A stretch of DNA of 64,000 nucleotides from Stenopsyche tienmushanensis (lineage: Eukaryota; Arthropoda; Insecta; Trichoptera; Stenopsychidae). Shown here in pieces: positions 1-14,500 of the stretch. A model generated the notes under the pieces. That model saw only the letters and a program-made list of their open reading frames with translations. It searched no databases and was not told the DNA's origin. The stretch is taken from contig WACJ01000058.1 of assembly GCA_008973525.1 (NCBI GenBank), positions 1,054,001-1,118,000 on the forward strand. The letters run 5' to 3'. Position 1 is the first letter of the stretch. Each line of letters starts with the position of its first letter. The translations under genes were made by a program, and so were the position numbers.

Positions 1-979
1 AAGAAGGCGGGTCAGTTGTTATTGTTTAATAATATGAATGTTGTGTCATGAAGTTGATATCAACAAGATAAACCAAGAGGACCAATTTAATAATCCAATG
101 TGCCAAAAATGGGGCCAGCATTTCTACACTCAGAAAGTAAATACGACAATTACAGCTCAAAGTTCATGGGCGAAATTGTCAGATTGCGTCAATTGCTCAA
201 TTGCCTAAATGGAGCTATGAAGTTCAAATTTGTTTCAGGTGTTATCGAAATCATTTGCGAGACTATTTCATATTGAAAGCGTCGAAAAATACATTGTTAA
301 ATAAGATAGCAACGCTATAAAAGCAATGTATGCAACAATATCATAGATGCGGTCCATGTTCGTATTTCTTAATTTATTCTGCATTCATTAAAATTTTATT
401 TTATGGATTTATTCTAGAAATCTCACTATGATATCATGCTATTTTTAAATAATATACAGCACGAAAATGAACATTCAACTGGAACACTACTCAATTTTAA
501 CGCTCCACGAGGACTGCGTAACACGGTTCAAGTATCAAGCTCATCATTTATCACGCACATGTCGTTCTAAATCGCAATCCATCGAAAAAAAAGTAATGAG
601 AATGGATTAAATAATAAAAAAACAGCTAAAAATTATCGAAAACTATGACGCATTATAGCTATTATCAAGAATAATCAGATTTGAGGTCCATGACAATATC
701 AAACTGTATACGAATACCATATTCAGACATGATATAAATTAAGTTGATTTAAATGAAATAAATGTGATTTTCGTCGCTTTTGTTTCCGTAGGAATGCTTG
801 AGAATGAAAATAAAATATTTCAAAGATAGATGCCAAACATGATTTCGATCGTTGATCATTTAACCTTTTCTTTACTATGGTGTATTTACTACACAGAGTT
901 GAGTTGTAATAAAGTTGTAATAATAGGAATTTTACAACATTACTACATTAGATCCCGATATACTATCTATATTGATATA

Positions 980-1850
980 CACTCGAACCTTTTTTGTGCG
1001 ACTTTTTTTGTGCGATTTCGAAGTTATGCGGTTTTTTTAAAGCAATTTTTTTTCAAAAGAGTAAGTATCGAGATATTTTGGATAAAATAGAAAATAAATC
1101 TTCAACACTACCCGAAATTTGGAAAAAAAATATAATAAGGGACTGTGTAAATAATATTGCATTTGCCATCGCTGAATTACGACCATGCCCTTCATTCTGA
1201 TTTAGATTTTTGTAAAGATTAATTTAATTTTTTTTCCAAAATTCCAACTACTTGCGGAGTTATAGCTATTTTAATAACGCGGCAACTTGGCCGGTCTTAC
1301 CATAATGAAATATTTTAACGCGTTTTTCTCGAAACTACTTTTTTCAACACGGTTGACATCATATCTCAAGTTTTAATTGATTCATTTACTTCAAACTGGG
1401 TACGAATCTTTTCTATATAATCCTCTATTATTCCTACTAGATTTATGTCAAAATCTATTTTTTAACTATTTAAAAAAAAATAAAACTTTAAAAAAATAAG
1501 GCCCAAAAAATAGCTTGACTGATTTTTTTTAAACAATCGACATTTTGTGATTTTTTTTTTTTGAATTAGGGACTATAGTGACATCTTTACTAATTATATT
1601 GTTGGAAAGAGAAAATCTAAACAGAACAATGATGACATTGACAATGGATATACTATTTTTTCTGAAGAAGAGAGCGATTTTGAGTCATATTTAAAATTAT
1701 CATACACAGCGATGATAGTTTGTAATTAAAATTATTAGTATTTCTCTAGTGGATGTCAGACATTCTTAAAATTTTACCAATGATGTAAGACATCCTTTAA
1801 ATGTTAGTCAAATGACTTTGCAATTTCTAATATCTCTAAAATCACCGGCG
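980..1850 (-). repeat. DNA-transposon-like repeat P1, copy 1 (inverted)
   Basis: Reverse complement of 48900-49646 and of parts of 51379-52036. It begins with CACTCGAACC after a TA, followed by reiterated gtgcga motifs and aagttatgcggttttt. It carries an acidic open stretch (FSEEESDFE) near 1660-1690 of unclear origin. Confidence 0.75.
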
Positions 1851-2785
1851 GTTAAAAACACTATGATTTTGTCCAACAGAAATTAAGATGGATGCAATTT
1901 TTACAAACTATCAGTTATAAAATGCTAAATTCATACTTTAAATCATCATAAATAAACATGTAATCTACAAAGCAATAATAAAGAGGCTGCTCTTATTCTT
2001 AGTCTACCTCGTAGATCATTGTGTTCAGGGATCAACGACCATTTAAGGCATTCAACAAATCCTTTCATTGCCCAATTTTTTACTCGAGTCCTTGAACTTT
2101 TCAACAGTGGAAAAAATAAAAAAAATCTTACCACATTCAGATGCAACGTTGATAAATTTTGTTGGTATATCATCAACGATATTTGATGGAAATTCACAAA
2201 ACCACAACAATAATTCGCTAATTAGCGATTTAATCCTGGCGAAAAAAATGGCATCCATTACTCAAAACATGATCCATTTTAAATATTTACCTGATAAAAT
2301 CGATCTCTTTCAGTGATCAATCTTCGATTTAACACATTTTTCATTAGATAAAGGCAGTAACGCGAGCGTCTTCGGCGACGTCCGTAACCGCACTGAAGAC
2401 CAACGCAGAGCCTAATCTGGTAAACGATCCATACAAACACCAAAACTCAAAAGTTGTGAGATAAAGCAACTTCATTTATATTTTTATATACAATCAAGGG
2501 CGATGAATTTAAATTTGCCAGATGCCAGTTTGTCATCTGTGAATATTTAATGCACGTGACTAAGATCTGGAGTTTAAACAATTGTTCCTGAAAGTAAATT
2601 TAAGGATATATTTTTGTTCAATGACAAGGCCGTAACATCAAAACTGATTAACTTTTTTCCGTTTTCATAATATATACTAAGTTGTTTAATCCCTCTTTTC
2701 ATCGTTATCGCTTAAACACAAACTTAAACCCAGCCGGCATAAACCCGCAATTAAATGAAGACAATATTTTCGATCAATTGTAAAA

Positions 2786-2960
2786 CAACCCACCCGATCA
2801 GTCTGCTTTGGACAACTTCGTTTTGTAAACACGTTCAAGTATGGCGTCCGATCGTGAGGCGCTCTTTCGTCATATCAGCGATTCGAAAAGCGGACCGATT
2901 GGACACATAGACCTTGTGGCCACTCCGTTCTCTTTTAGGACTTTTTGCGGGTATAAACAT
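2786..2960 (+). repeat. Poly-G repeat family F, copy 1 (part 1)
   Basis: Carries ccacccgatcagtctgcttt, ggcgtccgatcgtgaggcgc and aaaagcggaccgattgg, the GC-richer first part of family F. Other copies at 4060, 31300, 37984, 43222, 45940 and 46820. Confidence 0.7.
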
Positions 2961-3212
2961 AAAAACTATAAATTTATCTATCTTACTATTTTTTGCTGTT
3001 ATCTTGGCCAATCCCGAACCAAAATTTCGATACTGGGATCTCGGGACTGGGATTTTCAATAGGTTATGAAATTACATTGATAAATTTGATCAAAAATTAC
3101 TAATAAGTCCATTTGTTTAATATACAAAATAGTTTAAAGGCGAAATAATTTCATTTATTTAAGAAAAGATAAAAATATAATTAAAACATAGATAAATAAA
3201 ACACTAAAAAAT

Positions 3213-3326
3213 TCAAATATTATTTTGAAAATACGCCCGAAGTAACATTAAAGCATCGAGTGTTTCGTCATTTAGTCTGGATCTGATTTTGGAAGCCAGG
3301 CAACTTTCTGCTGAAAATGCACGCCT
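3213..3326 (-). mobile_element. hAT transposase C-terminal (dimerisation) relic
   Basis: Minus-strand reading RRAFSAESCLASKIRSRLND, then ETLDALMLLRAYFQNNI and a stop. This is the classic hAT C-terminal block (ERxFS...RSRLxxExxxALxxLR). The sequence to 3667 on the same strand may be an upstream, more decayed part. Reiterated cccgaacc/ctgggatctcgggac sequence at 3013-3053 may be the element's end. Confidence 0.75.
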
Positions 3327-3344
3327 CCACACTATTTAAATAAT

Positions 3345-3515
3345 ATTTAAATGCTAGTTCGAGTTGATGACCGCGTGAGCCCCCATATTCGTATAACACC
3401 ATCAATGTGACTGATAAAATTCCTTTCTGCTGAGACACGGACTAAAACTCGTAAAATTCCCGACAAATTATTTATTTCCGTCGCTGCAGATGAATACTTA
3501 TATACTATAATACTT
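3345..3515 (-). repeat. Repeat copy shared with the right edge of the window (63881-64000)
   Basis: The block from ttaaatgctagttcgagttg to the gtcgctgcaga/atacttatatactata end recurs at 63881-64000 in the same orientation, with an internal 40-bp difference. It lies directly upstream of the hAT C-terminal relic, so it is probably part of the same hAT family. Confidence 0.6.
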
Positions 3516-3743
3516 TGATGTGATTTGTGATTATATAACGGAAGAATACAAAAATTCTGAGCCCCGTATCCATTATATTTCATATCGATATTCCCATTAT
3601 TAGAGTCGAGGTGTAGTAAATACACCACCGGTAGGGAAAGGTTAATATAACAAATTGAAAAAAACATATATGTACTGTATATATGTACACATAGATTAGA
3701 CAGTTACTGCCCCTGGGCGTCGCCTAAGCTCGCCAATTAGTAG

Positions 3744-4060
3744 TTACACCACTGTTTCCAAGTGTCCAATACATATGATTAATCTTGAATCGATGCAAAA
3801 ACTTAGTCTTATTGCTGTTAAACACTCGATTGAAACATCATCACGACGCTGTTTTTGTTCCATTGTGAGCAAATGCGGCATCCACCTTGCGCACAGCTTT
3901 ATCATGTCCAAATTTTCAGTCAATATGTGATGTACAGAATTTTTTGAAAGGCTTACCATGTCTGCTAGCTCGCGGACTTACGACCAATTATCATCCAATG
4001 CCATTTTGTGGATTTTCTTCACCATTTCTGCGGTGGTTACCTTATTTGGTCGACCGCTGC
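3744..4060 (-). mobile_element. Mariner transposase relic (N-terminal/middle part)
   Basis: Read on the minus strand from 4060: GRPNKVTTAEMVKKIHKMAL, a stop, VRELADMVSLSKNSVHHILT, and LCARWMPHLLTMEQKQRR. This is the second DNA-binding helix-turn-helix and linker of an irritans/mellifera-like mariner. It lacks the catalytic domain. It sits between two copies of the poly-G repeat family (2786-2960 and 4060-4330). Confidence 0.8.
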
Positions 4061-4330
4061 GCTGTTGTAAACGAAGCAGCAGACTCCCTGAGAGTAGAAT
4101 TTAGCTCGGATTTGGTATTAGTTGGACTGAGACCTTTCAAAATTCCTGTTAAATTAGGTCGGGTACTTTTGAGACAATCTTCGAATATTATTTTAAAATA
4201 TACATTATAATAATATTAAATATATTGCATTTATATTAGTGTAATTTAATTTTTTTATAAAATCGGGGAGGGGGGGCAAGTTAGATATTTGCCATGGGCA
4301 CTTTATATCCTTCTTATGGCTCTGTTCAAT
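4060..4330 (+). repeat. Poly-G repeat family F, copy 2 (part 2)
   Basis: Contains ttaggtcgggtacttttgag, ttttaaaatatacattataa, a G run with one A break at 4265-4276, and tatggctctg. Same order as 43650-43800 and the inverse of 46125-45940. Confidence 0.7.
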
Positions 4331-5544
4331 AGTGCCTTTTTTGGCATAAATTTCAAAATTTAGCATATCATCATTAAAACCCCAACGAAAATGAATAATG
4401 TATTCAATATTTATAATAAATTTCATAAATATCCGTTGAATCATAATTTGTTAAAAGAAAATTGCAAAAAATGATCTAATCGTGTTATATAATGAAGCAA
4501 ATAATATCCAAAAAAAAGTTAGATACATATTATATTTTTAAAGTCTTGTTTTTCCTTTGAATAACATTTATTCGCATTGTCACCATCAAGATTAGATTAG
4601 TATTTAATCTCAACACTGCAATAATGCTTGAACGTGGGTTTTAGTCAAGTACATACATCCAAACCGGCATAATATTTTCATAAAGGCTTTGTATTATCAA
4701 GTAGACAAAAGTCATGATATCTGATCAAATCTAAAAATAAATTATTTTCGAGCAGGGTATATTTTTACAATAGCTAGAGACGAAGAGGTCATCTAAAATT
4801 CAAATCAACTTTGTTCGGTGAATTTAAAATCCGATTTGAAAAGCAATGCGGTCAATAACACCTAGCTTCATAAAATTCAGTAAATTGCATATGATTGAGC
4901 AAAAAACTGAACATACTGACAACGTTAAATACATGTTATTAAAAATAATACATAATTTTAAGTGAAAAAACAATATGCATGACCTATACATGTGAAAGTT
5001 TTTGATAAATTGATATTGATCTCACTACTGTATATGGCGTTTATCATTTATGATGGTTTAAAAAGATATATACGTCAATTGTTGTTCATAGTACAATTAA
5101 GGTAACAGTTACGTAATACATTTAAGGCATCTCATATAATAGACAGCATAAATTGGATTCAACTACAATTAATTGAGACTGGTGTGGTTCACAATTTAAA
5201 TCAACGTCCAAGGGCATTCGCATAAAAATTGCAAGAATGATACTATTGAATACTACAATACCAATTATATAAACTTCACACAAATAGCGAAACAATAATT
5301 AGTTAACGCTCAAGAACCGGGAGGAATGATATCGATGTAAAAAATAAAAATTCAACAAATATAAAAATATATTTTCTCCAATTTGCTCATAAATAAATAC
5401 AAAAATACGTATGTAAATAAATCTACAAATATTACATGTTGATATTCATATTATTGTAGCATATAGGAAAATTAATAAAGAATTAATGAAGTTGTATTAG
5501 TACTAATAACAATTGATATTCTATAAACTCGCTTAAAAAAATAA

Positions 5545-8500
5545 TTAATCTTTTGTAACTATTTGTACAATAGTTTTAATTATTTTACTTCCGTTACTAT
5601 GATGCAAAAGGTTCAAACACGGATCCTTTATCTTTTCTTCCAATAAGTTGATTAATTCAGCTCGTATTGTTTTCAGCATTTCGGCAACCTGCGGAACACA
5701 TAAGAATAAATTATTAAAAAAATCACTATTATGGAAAATTACCACAGAAAAATGACATCATGGGAGTAGGTCAATAGTGATATAAATAGATTTGCTACAT
5801 TGCTAAAATGTGAGACAGAATACAAGCTACTACAAAAATAAACTAGCATAATAGCAGTACGGGAACAAAGATAAAAATCATTTCAGACAAATTTACATAA
5901 AATAAAAGTGATTTATAAGACTGCACAGATAATAGTTTTATTATCTTATTTGTGTAATGAAGTCAGTTTGAATAAATGAATAAAAACAAAGTGAATGCAA
6001 TGTAAAGTACGTAGATAAAGAAATCTTTTATACTAATGCAAGCAGTTGATGTGTCTGAAAACATAGTCAACGAATTTAAAACTTTAATCATATTCGGCAG
6101 GTTGAAAATAGTATTCAGGTCGAGCCTTTGTTCTGTTTCAAAGGAAAATATATAAACAATGTGTTTTGTCAGAATAGGAGTCAATGGTAAGATAACAAAA
6201 CTGAAAACTACCGAGAATTTATTGCAATAAAAAAATTCTTTAAAAAGACATTATTTACTCGTTCATCGCTATGTCCACCAGATACGCGCAATGGGCGTTC
6301 CCCCGTCGCGTAATTGTGGTGGACGTTTTTTTCCTCCGCTTAAATACGATTTTACAAGATATTTAATTTCCATTTAAGGAAATTAACACATGCAAATATA
6401 AAATAAACAGGATATAAAAAATATATATATTAGCAGAACTATGGACCTCTTCAATATCCATTCAAAGAAAGGGGTTACATCCATCTGGTCTGTATCATAC
6501 ATTCACCTCCTCATTCGCTTGATATTGAAGGTAGCATAACCTCGGAGTTTCATTTAGAATGTTCACCCAGCGAGTCTCCTGAACGAATGTATCGATGGGC
6601 GCTTTCACGACTATCTCTATAGGGAGTTTGAGAGGTTTGTAAAGACTGAGCAGTTTTCCTCGGGAGATGCAAAGATTCCAGTCCCTCCTTTCTTCGCTAG
6701 GGCATTACCGAGCTAAGGTGAACACATACGTGATGCTTAAGTACATCGTGGATTCGCTCCTACACCAACCGAGGATGTCTCCCCATCCTCGTACAATTTA
6801 CCTGAGCAAATTCGAGACTGAGTGGTTTCCCATTTCAGGTTGACCCTCTCAGTTTGGCTATTTCAAAACGATATATACAATATGCAGTGGAATCGTAAAC
6901 AGTCTGAAAAACGAATTCTGCATCTCACTGTTACGTTTCATCTCACTGTTTCTACAACAACTTACAAATGTTAAAAATATGTATGTCTTTCTATAATGCC
7001 TTCCAGATATCCATCTTTCAAGTATTGCATCACTATTCCTTCTGTTTCACATGCTAGCCGTTCTAAGCCACTCTCGAGCAGCATAAGATTAAAAATGCAC
7101 AAAAGTATAATTGCCATACAAATTTATGCTTATAAAGGATAAAACACTATTTTAAAAAAATCTACGCATTCAATAAAATTATAAAATAGTTAAGACGGTA
7201 GATTTTAAAAGTAAGAAGACCAAGAAAATGTAACATGCATAGGTAAAATAATCTACATGATTACAAGTTACAAATTATACAGAATGACTGGCATATATAC
7301 AAGTAAAGTATATATTTATACAAAGAGAAAATTTTCATTCAGACGTAAAGAAATATAATTTCATGCACATGCAATAAATATATTTTATGAATTTAAGTGC
7401 ACATAATTTAATAAAATATTGTCATAAAGTATTGCAAGTTCCATAGAGACTGTTGATATTTTATGTCGTAAAATATGAAAACGACATGTTAGACACAAAC
7501 ATGCAACCATAATTTACTGCAGTGAATCAACTATGAAATATTTATTTAAATTAAATAACAGCAATTGCCAAGCATGCTCATTGTAATATACATAATAATG
7601 ATATTATCATATGCATACAGAGTTTGTTAAGAATGTCAGAGCCAACAATCGACGAAGAACATTTACAGCATTGTATGTTGTTATTGTATGACCGGGGAAT
7701 GAAGACGAAACAAATAACAAAAACAATTACAGATACACATGGAGAAATGTTAAAACTTGACAAATGTCATCGATGGATAAAAAAAATACAAAAATAACGA
7801 TAGAGATCCCAGGGTTGCTCCTAAAACAGGAAGGTCTTTAAAATTGGATGATGACGTATTGACGTTATTAGTGAAATCAGATCCTCTACGAATTATTACT
7901 GATTTATTAAATCTAACATGAGCTAATTCGTTCAAAAAAGAATTTGATAAAGTGATAATCAACAATTTATACGGCATTTGTGCATTAAAAAAATATATAC
8001 ATAATAAAATCTTACATCAATAGTTTCCACTTGGAACATAATCCATCCATCTTCCAATGAAACGACAAATGTGCCTTGATGAAGTTCAATAGCGAGTTGA
8101 CATCCTAAGGAAAGAGAAATGTTCATTAATTGAATTGATCAAATTAATTTCATTGATACAATAAGTACTTAACATAGAGAAACAAGGCTTATTGTAAATA
8201 AATTACATACAGGATGTTTTGCAACACATTATATAATTATAATGAACAAAGGTAATGAGAAGTGATGACCAACCATAAAAGTACACGGTAAAAAATGCGA
8301 TGAAATCATCCAATCTTTTGTTAAATAATGACTCATCTCATCAAAAACATATTATGGATTGAGAATATAGGTTTGGTGTTTTTATTTAGAGCCAACAGGA
8401 AATACATTATTAGATTAACGAAATGTCGAATAATCAAATCATTAGTAAATAAGAATACCTGAAAAAAGAACAAATGGCAACAGCGGTACCATAGAACAAT

Positions 8501-11500
8501 CCCTGATGAATATTCTGGACGTTTTAACTTTTTCTTGATAAACAAGATATGGACTTGCAAAATGGCTGACGGTATAATTAACAGATGTTGGATGGACACA
8601 AACAAATCCGTCTTGTTTTGTTTTGAATTTCAATTCATCTGGCTTCGGCTGACGAGGAACAGCGCCGCCTGCCGATTGATGAAACGATTTTTCTGGAGTT
8701 AGAACCTAAAAACAAAAAATAAACCATGTTATAAAACAACATAATAATTTATTTTATCAACGTCAATCTCATCAATATATTTTGCTAACCTTGACAACGT
8801 TGGGATAAAGAGCGGCACACAAAATTGCTGATAAAAGTTTTTGATTATCACCATTGCAGTTCAACTAAAAATTACAGATTATGTAAATGAAACATAATTA
8901 TACATATTAAAGATGAAAATAATAATTAAAGACGTACTTCATTTCCAGTAAAATCGGCAACTTTATCAGCGCCCCTAGATCTTCGACTACTTTTCAAAGC
9001 TGGAACAAAACCGATCGAACTAAGAAGATCAAGCAGTTGGTGTTTAATGTCGCCCAACATGGAAAGAGATTTATCAGACAGGTAATTCTCTCTTGCAAAA
9101 ACTTGACCAGCATATCGACTACTTGATAAGGCCTCTTGCCATTTCTAAAAAGTATAATCTTTTTATAAAACATCTTTTTAAAGTAATCTAATATACACTT
9201 GGGTCGGTTTTTACGCGGATCTTTTTTACGCAATTTTGAAGTTATGCGGTTTTCAAAAATAATGGAAACTATCCCTTAGTTTTTTATGTAGTTCAAGTCT
9301 TTTTTTATGTGAATTTTTTATATGCGATTTTCCGTGAAATATATCTATCGCATAAAAACAGATCCAAGTGTATGTTCGAATGTAAATCATACCTTATAGG
9401 CCTTAAGGACAGTAAGTTGATCACTATTTCCAACGGAAAATTCTTTCTTTTTAGCGTCAGCTTGTTCCTTAAATAAAAAATCACAAATCGTAAATATATA
9501 ATATTAATAATTTAAGGTGTTTAATTATGTTGACTATATACCTTTTTACCAAACGGTGCTACAAATGGATTTTTATAACTTAAGCAAGCAGCGATTGTAA
9601 GAGCCGAATCTAAACAACAAAATATAGCCCCAAACAACATAAGTTTTCCTATTCTAACATCAACCGGTAAAGTAGCCAGATGAGCACCAAGAGCCGTTAG
9701 ATCTAAAGCTCTATCTAATGCGCCAACGTCTTGTAGCCTTGTTAAAGCAGATGTAATACTTTCTTCTGTTGGTGGTTCTAAGGTACCGGCTGAATAAAAT
9801 AAAATTAATTAAGAAGTATTTAAATATATATAATATGTAAATAAATACCTCATAATATTGACATTTTTGTAACATTTTCACTATAATAACCCTTTATAAA
9901 AATAATTTTGTACTTAAGTCATAGTTGTTGAGATTTAATATTTAAATCTAAATATGTATATTAGATTGTCCCATTAGAAATGTCGTTTTTTTCATACTCA
10001 TTTTTGATCATGAGCTATGTCTCAACCGTTCTCTAAACTGTTTGTCAATACAAGAGACGGTTTAAACAATTTAAAAGTAAAAAAATTAGTTCAGAAAATA
10101 AGGTCCGATGTCAGAGAAAGGTTAAAATGGATGATGATATCGTACATGCTAAAATTGAATCAAATCCAACATAGACTATACGAGAATTAATAGACAAGTT
10201 TAGATACTCCCGAAAAAGTTTTCAAATACAATTGAAAAAAATAGGAAACACTATAAAACAGGAGGTGTGGATACCACATGACATTACTGATGAGATCAAG
10301 GCAATACGCATTGAGTATGTGTCATGATTTAATCGATAAAGAGAAGAAACAACCGTTTTTACACTATCTTGTGACTGAAGATGAAAAGTGGGTGTTGTAC
10401 TCGAATGAAAAACCCAAAAGACAATGGTTTCTAAAGAGACTGCTGGTGACAGCTCAGCATCCATAGGAAATGGAGGCGACAGATACCAAAGCCCTCGCTA
10501 GAATCAACGCGTGGATGATCATGTAATCGCGTGAAAACAGAGCAAATGATCTGCAGCAGAAGAAGAAGACTGAGGGTCAAACAGTGTGTTGTCAACCGTC
10601 ACAAGGTTGAATACAGCAAAACGCTGAGATACCTTGGAATTCTCATGGATAACAAGCTGACTTTTAATAAACACATTGAAGCAGCTGTGCAGAAGTTATC
10701 CAGCAAGCTTGGACGGCTCATGTCCAATATCGGAGGGCCAAAGCCGTGCAGAAGAAGAACCATAAACAAGGTTATACACTCAATCCTTCTGTACAGAGCA
10801 TGAGAGCTACAGAAAGAAGCTGGCAAGGGTCCAACAGCAGGGAGCGCTTCGAGTCACCACAGCATACAGAACAGTATCTGAAGAAGCGGTGCTCGTGATT
10901 GCTGGAATCCCCTCAGTGGCCCTCCAAGCAAAGAAGAGGGCCTTGGACTTCGAAGATCCCAAAAACCACAACGAGCATGACCAGAAACTGAAGGAAGCCT
11001 GGCAGCACAGATGGGATCAGTCCAGTAAGGAAAGATGGACTCACCGACTTACTCCAGTCGTAAGCTGGTGGAGGGCACGAAAACACAGTGAAACAACCCA
11101 CCGCTTGACTCAGGTGCTCACTGGACACGGATGTTTCAGTGCATACCTGAAGCGAATTGGCAAGAAAGCACCCGCGGCGTGCCACCACTGCCAAGCGGAG
11201 GTCGACAATGCCAAACTCACTGTGAGGTTTGGAGACCCTAGAGAAACACGCTGAAACAAGAAGAACTGGGAACTTTGGCGCAATTATGTTGAAGAAATTC
11301 TGACCGCCAAAGAGGGCAGTGAGAGAGAGAGGCGCAGAGCGACTCTCCAAAACTAAAATAGGGTCAATTACAAGGCCAGACTACCTGTCCTCTTGAAGCA
11401 ATGTGGAAAACAATACCAGGGGGGCAAAGAAGGACAAGGGAGGGGTTTAGTCAGCAAGAATCTGACACTACCCTGGGATCAAACCCCAGAAGATATGCAA

Positions 11501-14500
11501 GATTTCCCTCCCACAGGAAAAAAAAGGGCATAATCTACTATGAAGTCCTTCGATATGTTCAAACCATAAGGAGGGAGATTTATTGTTCACGATTAGAAAG
11601 TTTAGAAGTGGCGTTGAGTATGAAGAGGCCAGGCGTAAGTCAACCGTTGCCAAATTCTTTAGCAACATGATAATGCGCGGTCCGAGAAAAAGAATTCGAT
11701 TGGCAAACAATTCCGCATCCATCTTATTCTCCTGATCTTGCTCTTCCCGACTATCATTTATTTAGATCATTGCAGCATCATTTATGGGGACGGAAAAAAC
11801 ATAAATATGAAAGACGTGAAATGAGGAATCGAAAAATATTTTATATCAAAACTCGTTATATTTTATTCTTCCGGAATTGAAAAAAATATTAAATAGACGG
11901 GAAAAGGTTGTATCTACGGAAGGAGAATACATTGTATCGATGAAGTTAATTAATAATGTTTTTGTTTGTACATAACACTTTCATTTCAAAAACGACATTC
12001 TGAACGGGACAATCTATTATCTGCTTAAAAGCAGTCTAAGTACGCCGCGCGGAATTTTAATTGTTATTTAATAATATAAGACACGAGGTGTTGTTATGAG
12101 GCATTAGTGTAATTAAATAAAATACCTAGAACTTGTTGAACACTTATTCCTTCGAACACAGGTAAAACTTTTATTCTCAATATTAATTGTTCCAATGGAA
12201 CTCGATGTAATTCAGGTACTGGTTGACTTAAAATATGATTTTCATAACGATGAGACGTAAATAAGTGTATACAAACTCCCGGCATAACACGACCGGCCCT
12301 TCCTTTTCTTTGTTGTGCATTCGCTCTCGACACCCAAATCATTTCGAGAGATTCCATATTACGATTTGAGTCAAATCTATTTTATCGAATATTAAAAATA
12401 CTATTAAATATTGAATACAGATTTAATTTTTAATATAAATAATTTAGAGATTATACCTTTTTTCCTTCATTTTTCCGCAATCTATTACAAATACACAATC
12501 ATCTATAGTAACGGACGTTTCTGCAATATTTGTTGAAAGAACGATTTTTCTAACACCTCGTTTAGTCTTAGAAAATACAGCCGCCTGTTCTTCGCTTGTC
12601 AATGTAGAATGTAAAGGTACTAACATGTAATTCCCTGTTCTGCAATACAAATCAATAAATTATGATGATGAATTCTAAAAATGTAAAATGAAAGTTGTTG
12701 ATTGATTTCGAATTTATTACCTAGGGCTGAATACTTTGCTGTCAGATAATTGTTCATAAAGCGATGTAATTTCGGATATACCGGGTAAAAATACAAGAAT
12801 AGCTCCTTCTTTTGGCCATTCATGATCACCTTCCACAATATATGTTAAAATATGCTCTATTAATTCTAAATTGACCTATAAATATATAAAAACATATTTT
12901 ATATATCGTTTTAAATGCTATCATAAAAGTGTTGTTTGTGGATTTTATTACTTTGTCAGGGATCCATTAAGTATAAATTTTTACAAGTGAGACTGTTAAA
13001 TCCTTGATATCGTCCTAGAGTCTGAGCTAGGGTAAGATTTTCATCTCTAATGTTTGGCTTAGGAGTAGACATAGAAGCGAGGACATCTGACGTCTGCATT
13101 TCAATTTCCAGCGCATCATAAGAGCCTTAAAAGAAAATATATCCTGAATATTAAGGAATTAATCATTACGTGCGTATAACATATTCAATTTATACAAATA
13201 CCTTTTTTTATTTTCCGTGTAAATTTAGAGTTTTCCTCCATTACAAAATTCGTTTTATCCAGAATATCTTCAAGGAACAGTTGTTCAACTGGAAAAGTTC
13301 TCCCTAAAAAGTAAATACATGCATATTGATTTACATTTGTAAAATAAATTCGTAAAAATAGTGAATTTTAATTTACCCGGTATTTCCAAAACGGGCACTC
13401 CTCCAAAATAATCAGAAAATAGATTGGCATTCAACGTTGCGCTCATCAATATGACTTTTAAGTCTTTTCGCGTCGTCAAAAGATCTTTCAGAATCAACAA
13501 TAAAAAATCACTTTCTTCCGAGCGCTCATGAACCTTCGTCGACCAATATATGCGTAACTGAATCTAAATTTGGCTCACTCTCTAACCGTCTTAAAAGGAT
13601 ACCGGTCGTGCAAAACATGAGGCGCGTTTTGCTAGAAACTTTGCTCTCCAGGCGAATCTATAATTCATACATTTTTTTTATTATTTAATGTTGTTTAACC
13701 TTTTAACTGCCAGAGAGTAACGAGCGCATACAAATGCGACGCGCCGGTGCGTCGTTGGCATTTAACAGGTTAATCATCCAATCGAATAACGATAAATATA
13801 TCACATCACCTGATAGCCTATGGTGTTCCCTGTTTTTTCCACGCGTTCTTCTGCGACGCGATCCGCTACACCGATGGCTGATATTCTTCTAGGTTGCGTG
13901 CAAATAATTTCAACGTGCGATCTATCCGAAGTCTTAGCTTTGTTCAGTAACCATTCGTCTAGAAGAAATTGAGGGACTTGTGTGCTTTTACCGCAGCCAG
14001 TTTCGCCACTGATCACGACGACCTAATAAATAGAAAATATTTAGACATTTCAAACTGTGTCTTTCTTACATTTAGTATAAAAAATAATAATACCTGAGAT
14101 TTTTCAACTGCGTTTAAAATGTCGTTCATTTTGTTCCAAGCGGGTAACTTTTTTCTATCGTCAATCATCTTTTTATATTGACTATTGCTCTGTTTTTCGA
14201 TAAACTTCTTAGCTATTAAAGCGTCTTCTTTCAATAAACTCTCTAAATCAACAACAGCCTTGCTATCTCTATTTGCAGCTTTTTCATAATGTGATGGCAG
14301 AATTTTCTTAGCACTTTTTTCTTCAATAATAACAGGAAAAAGAGGATGTGTACTATCGATGAACCTCTTGTCGTTTGTTTTGATAAATTCGAGAATTTCT
14401 TCCTCATTTTGCAATAAATTGACTATAGAATACACTGACGGTATACCATCTTGAGCTAAAATATCCCCTTCTATTATTAAGCGTCGGCATATTTGTAAAC

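Noticed and set aside
8205..8230. Copy of the intron-3 element, from the match tacaggatgttttgca
   Set aside because: Only about 15 bases match and no second end or inner sequence is found nearby.
10913..11350. 145-codon minus-strand open frame
   Set aside because: It is the antisense shadow of the reverse-transcriptase fragment, whose plus-strand motifs are recognisable.
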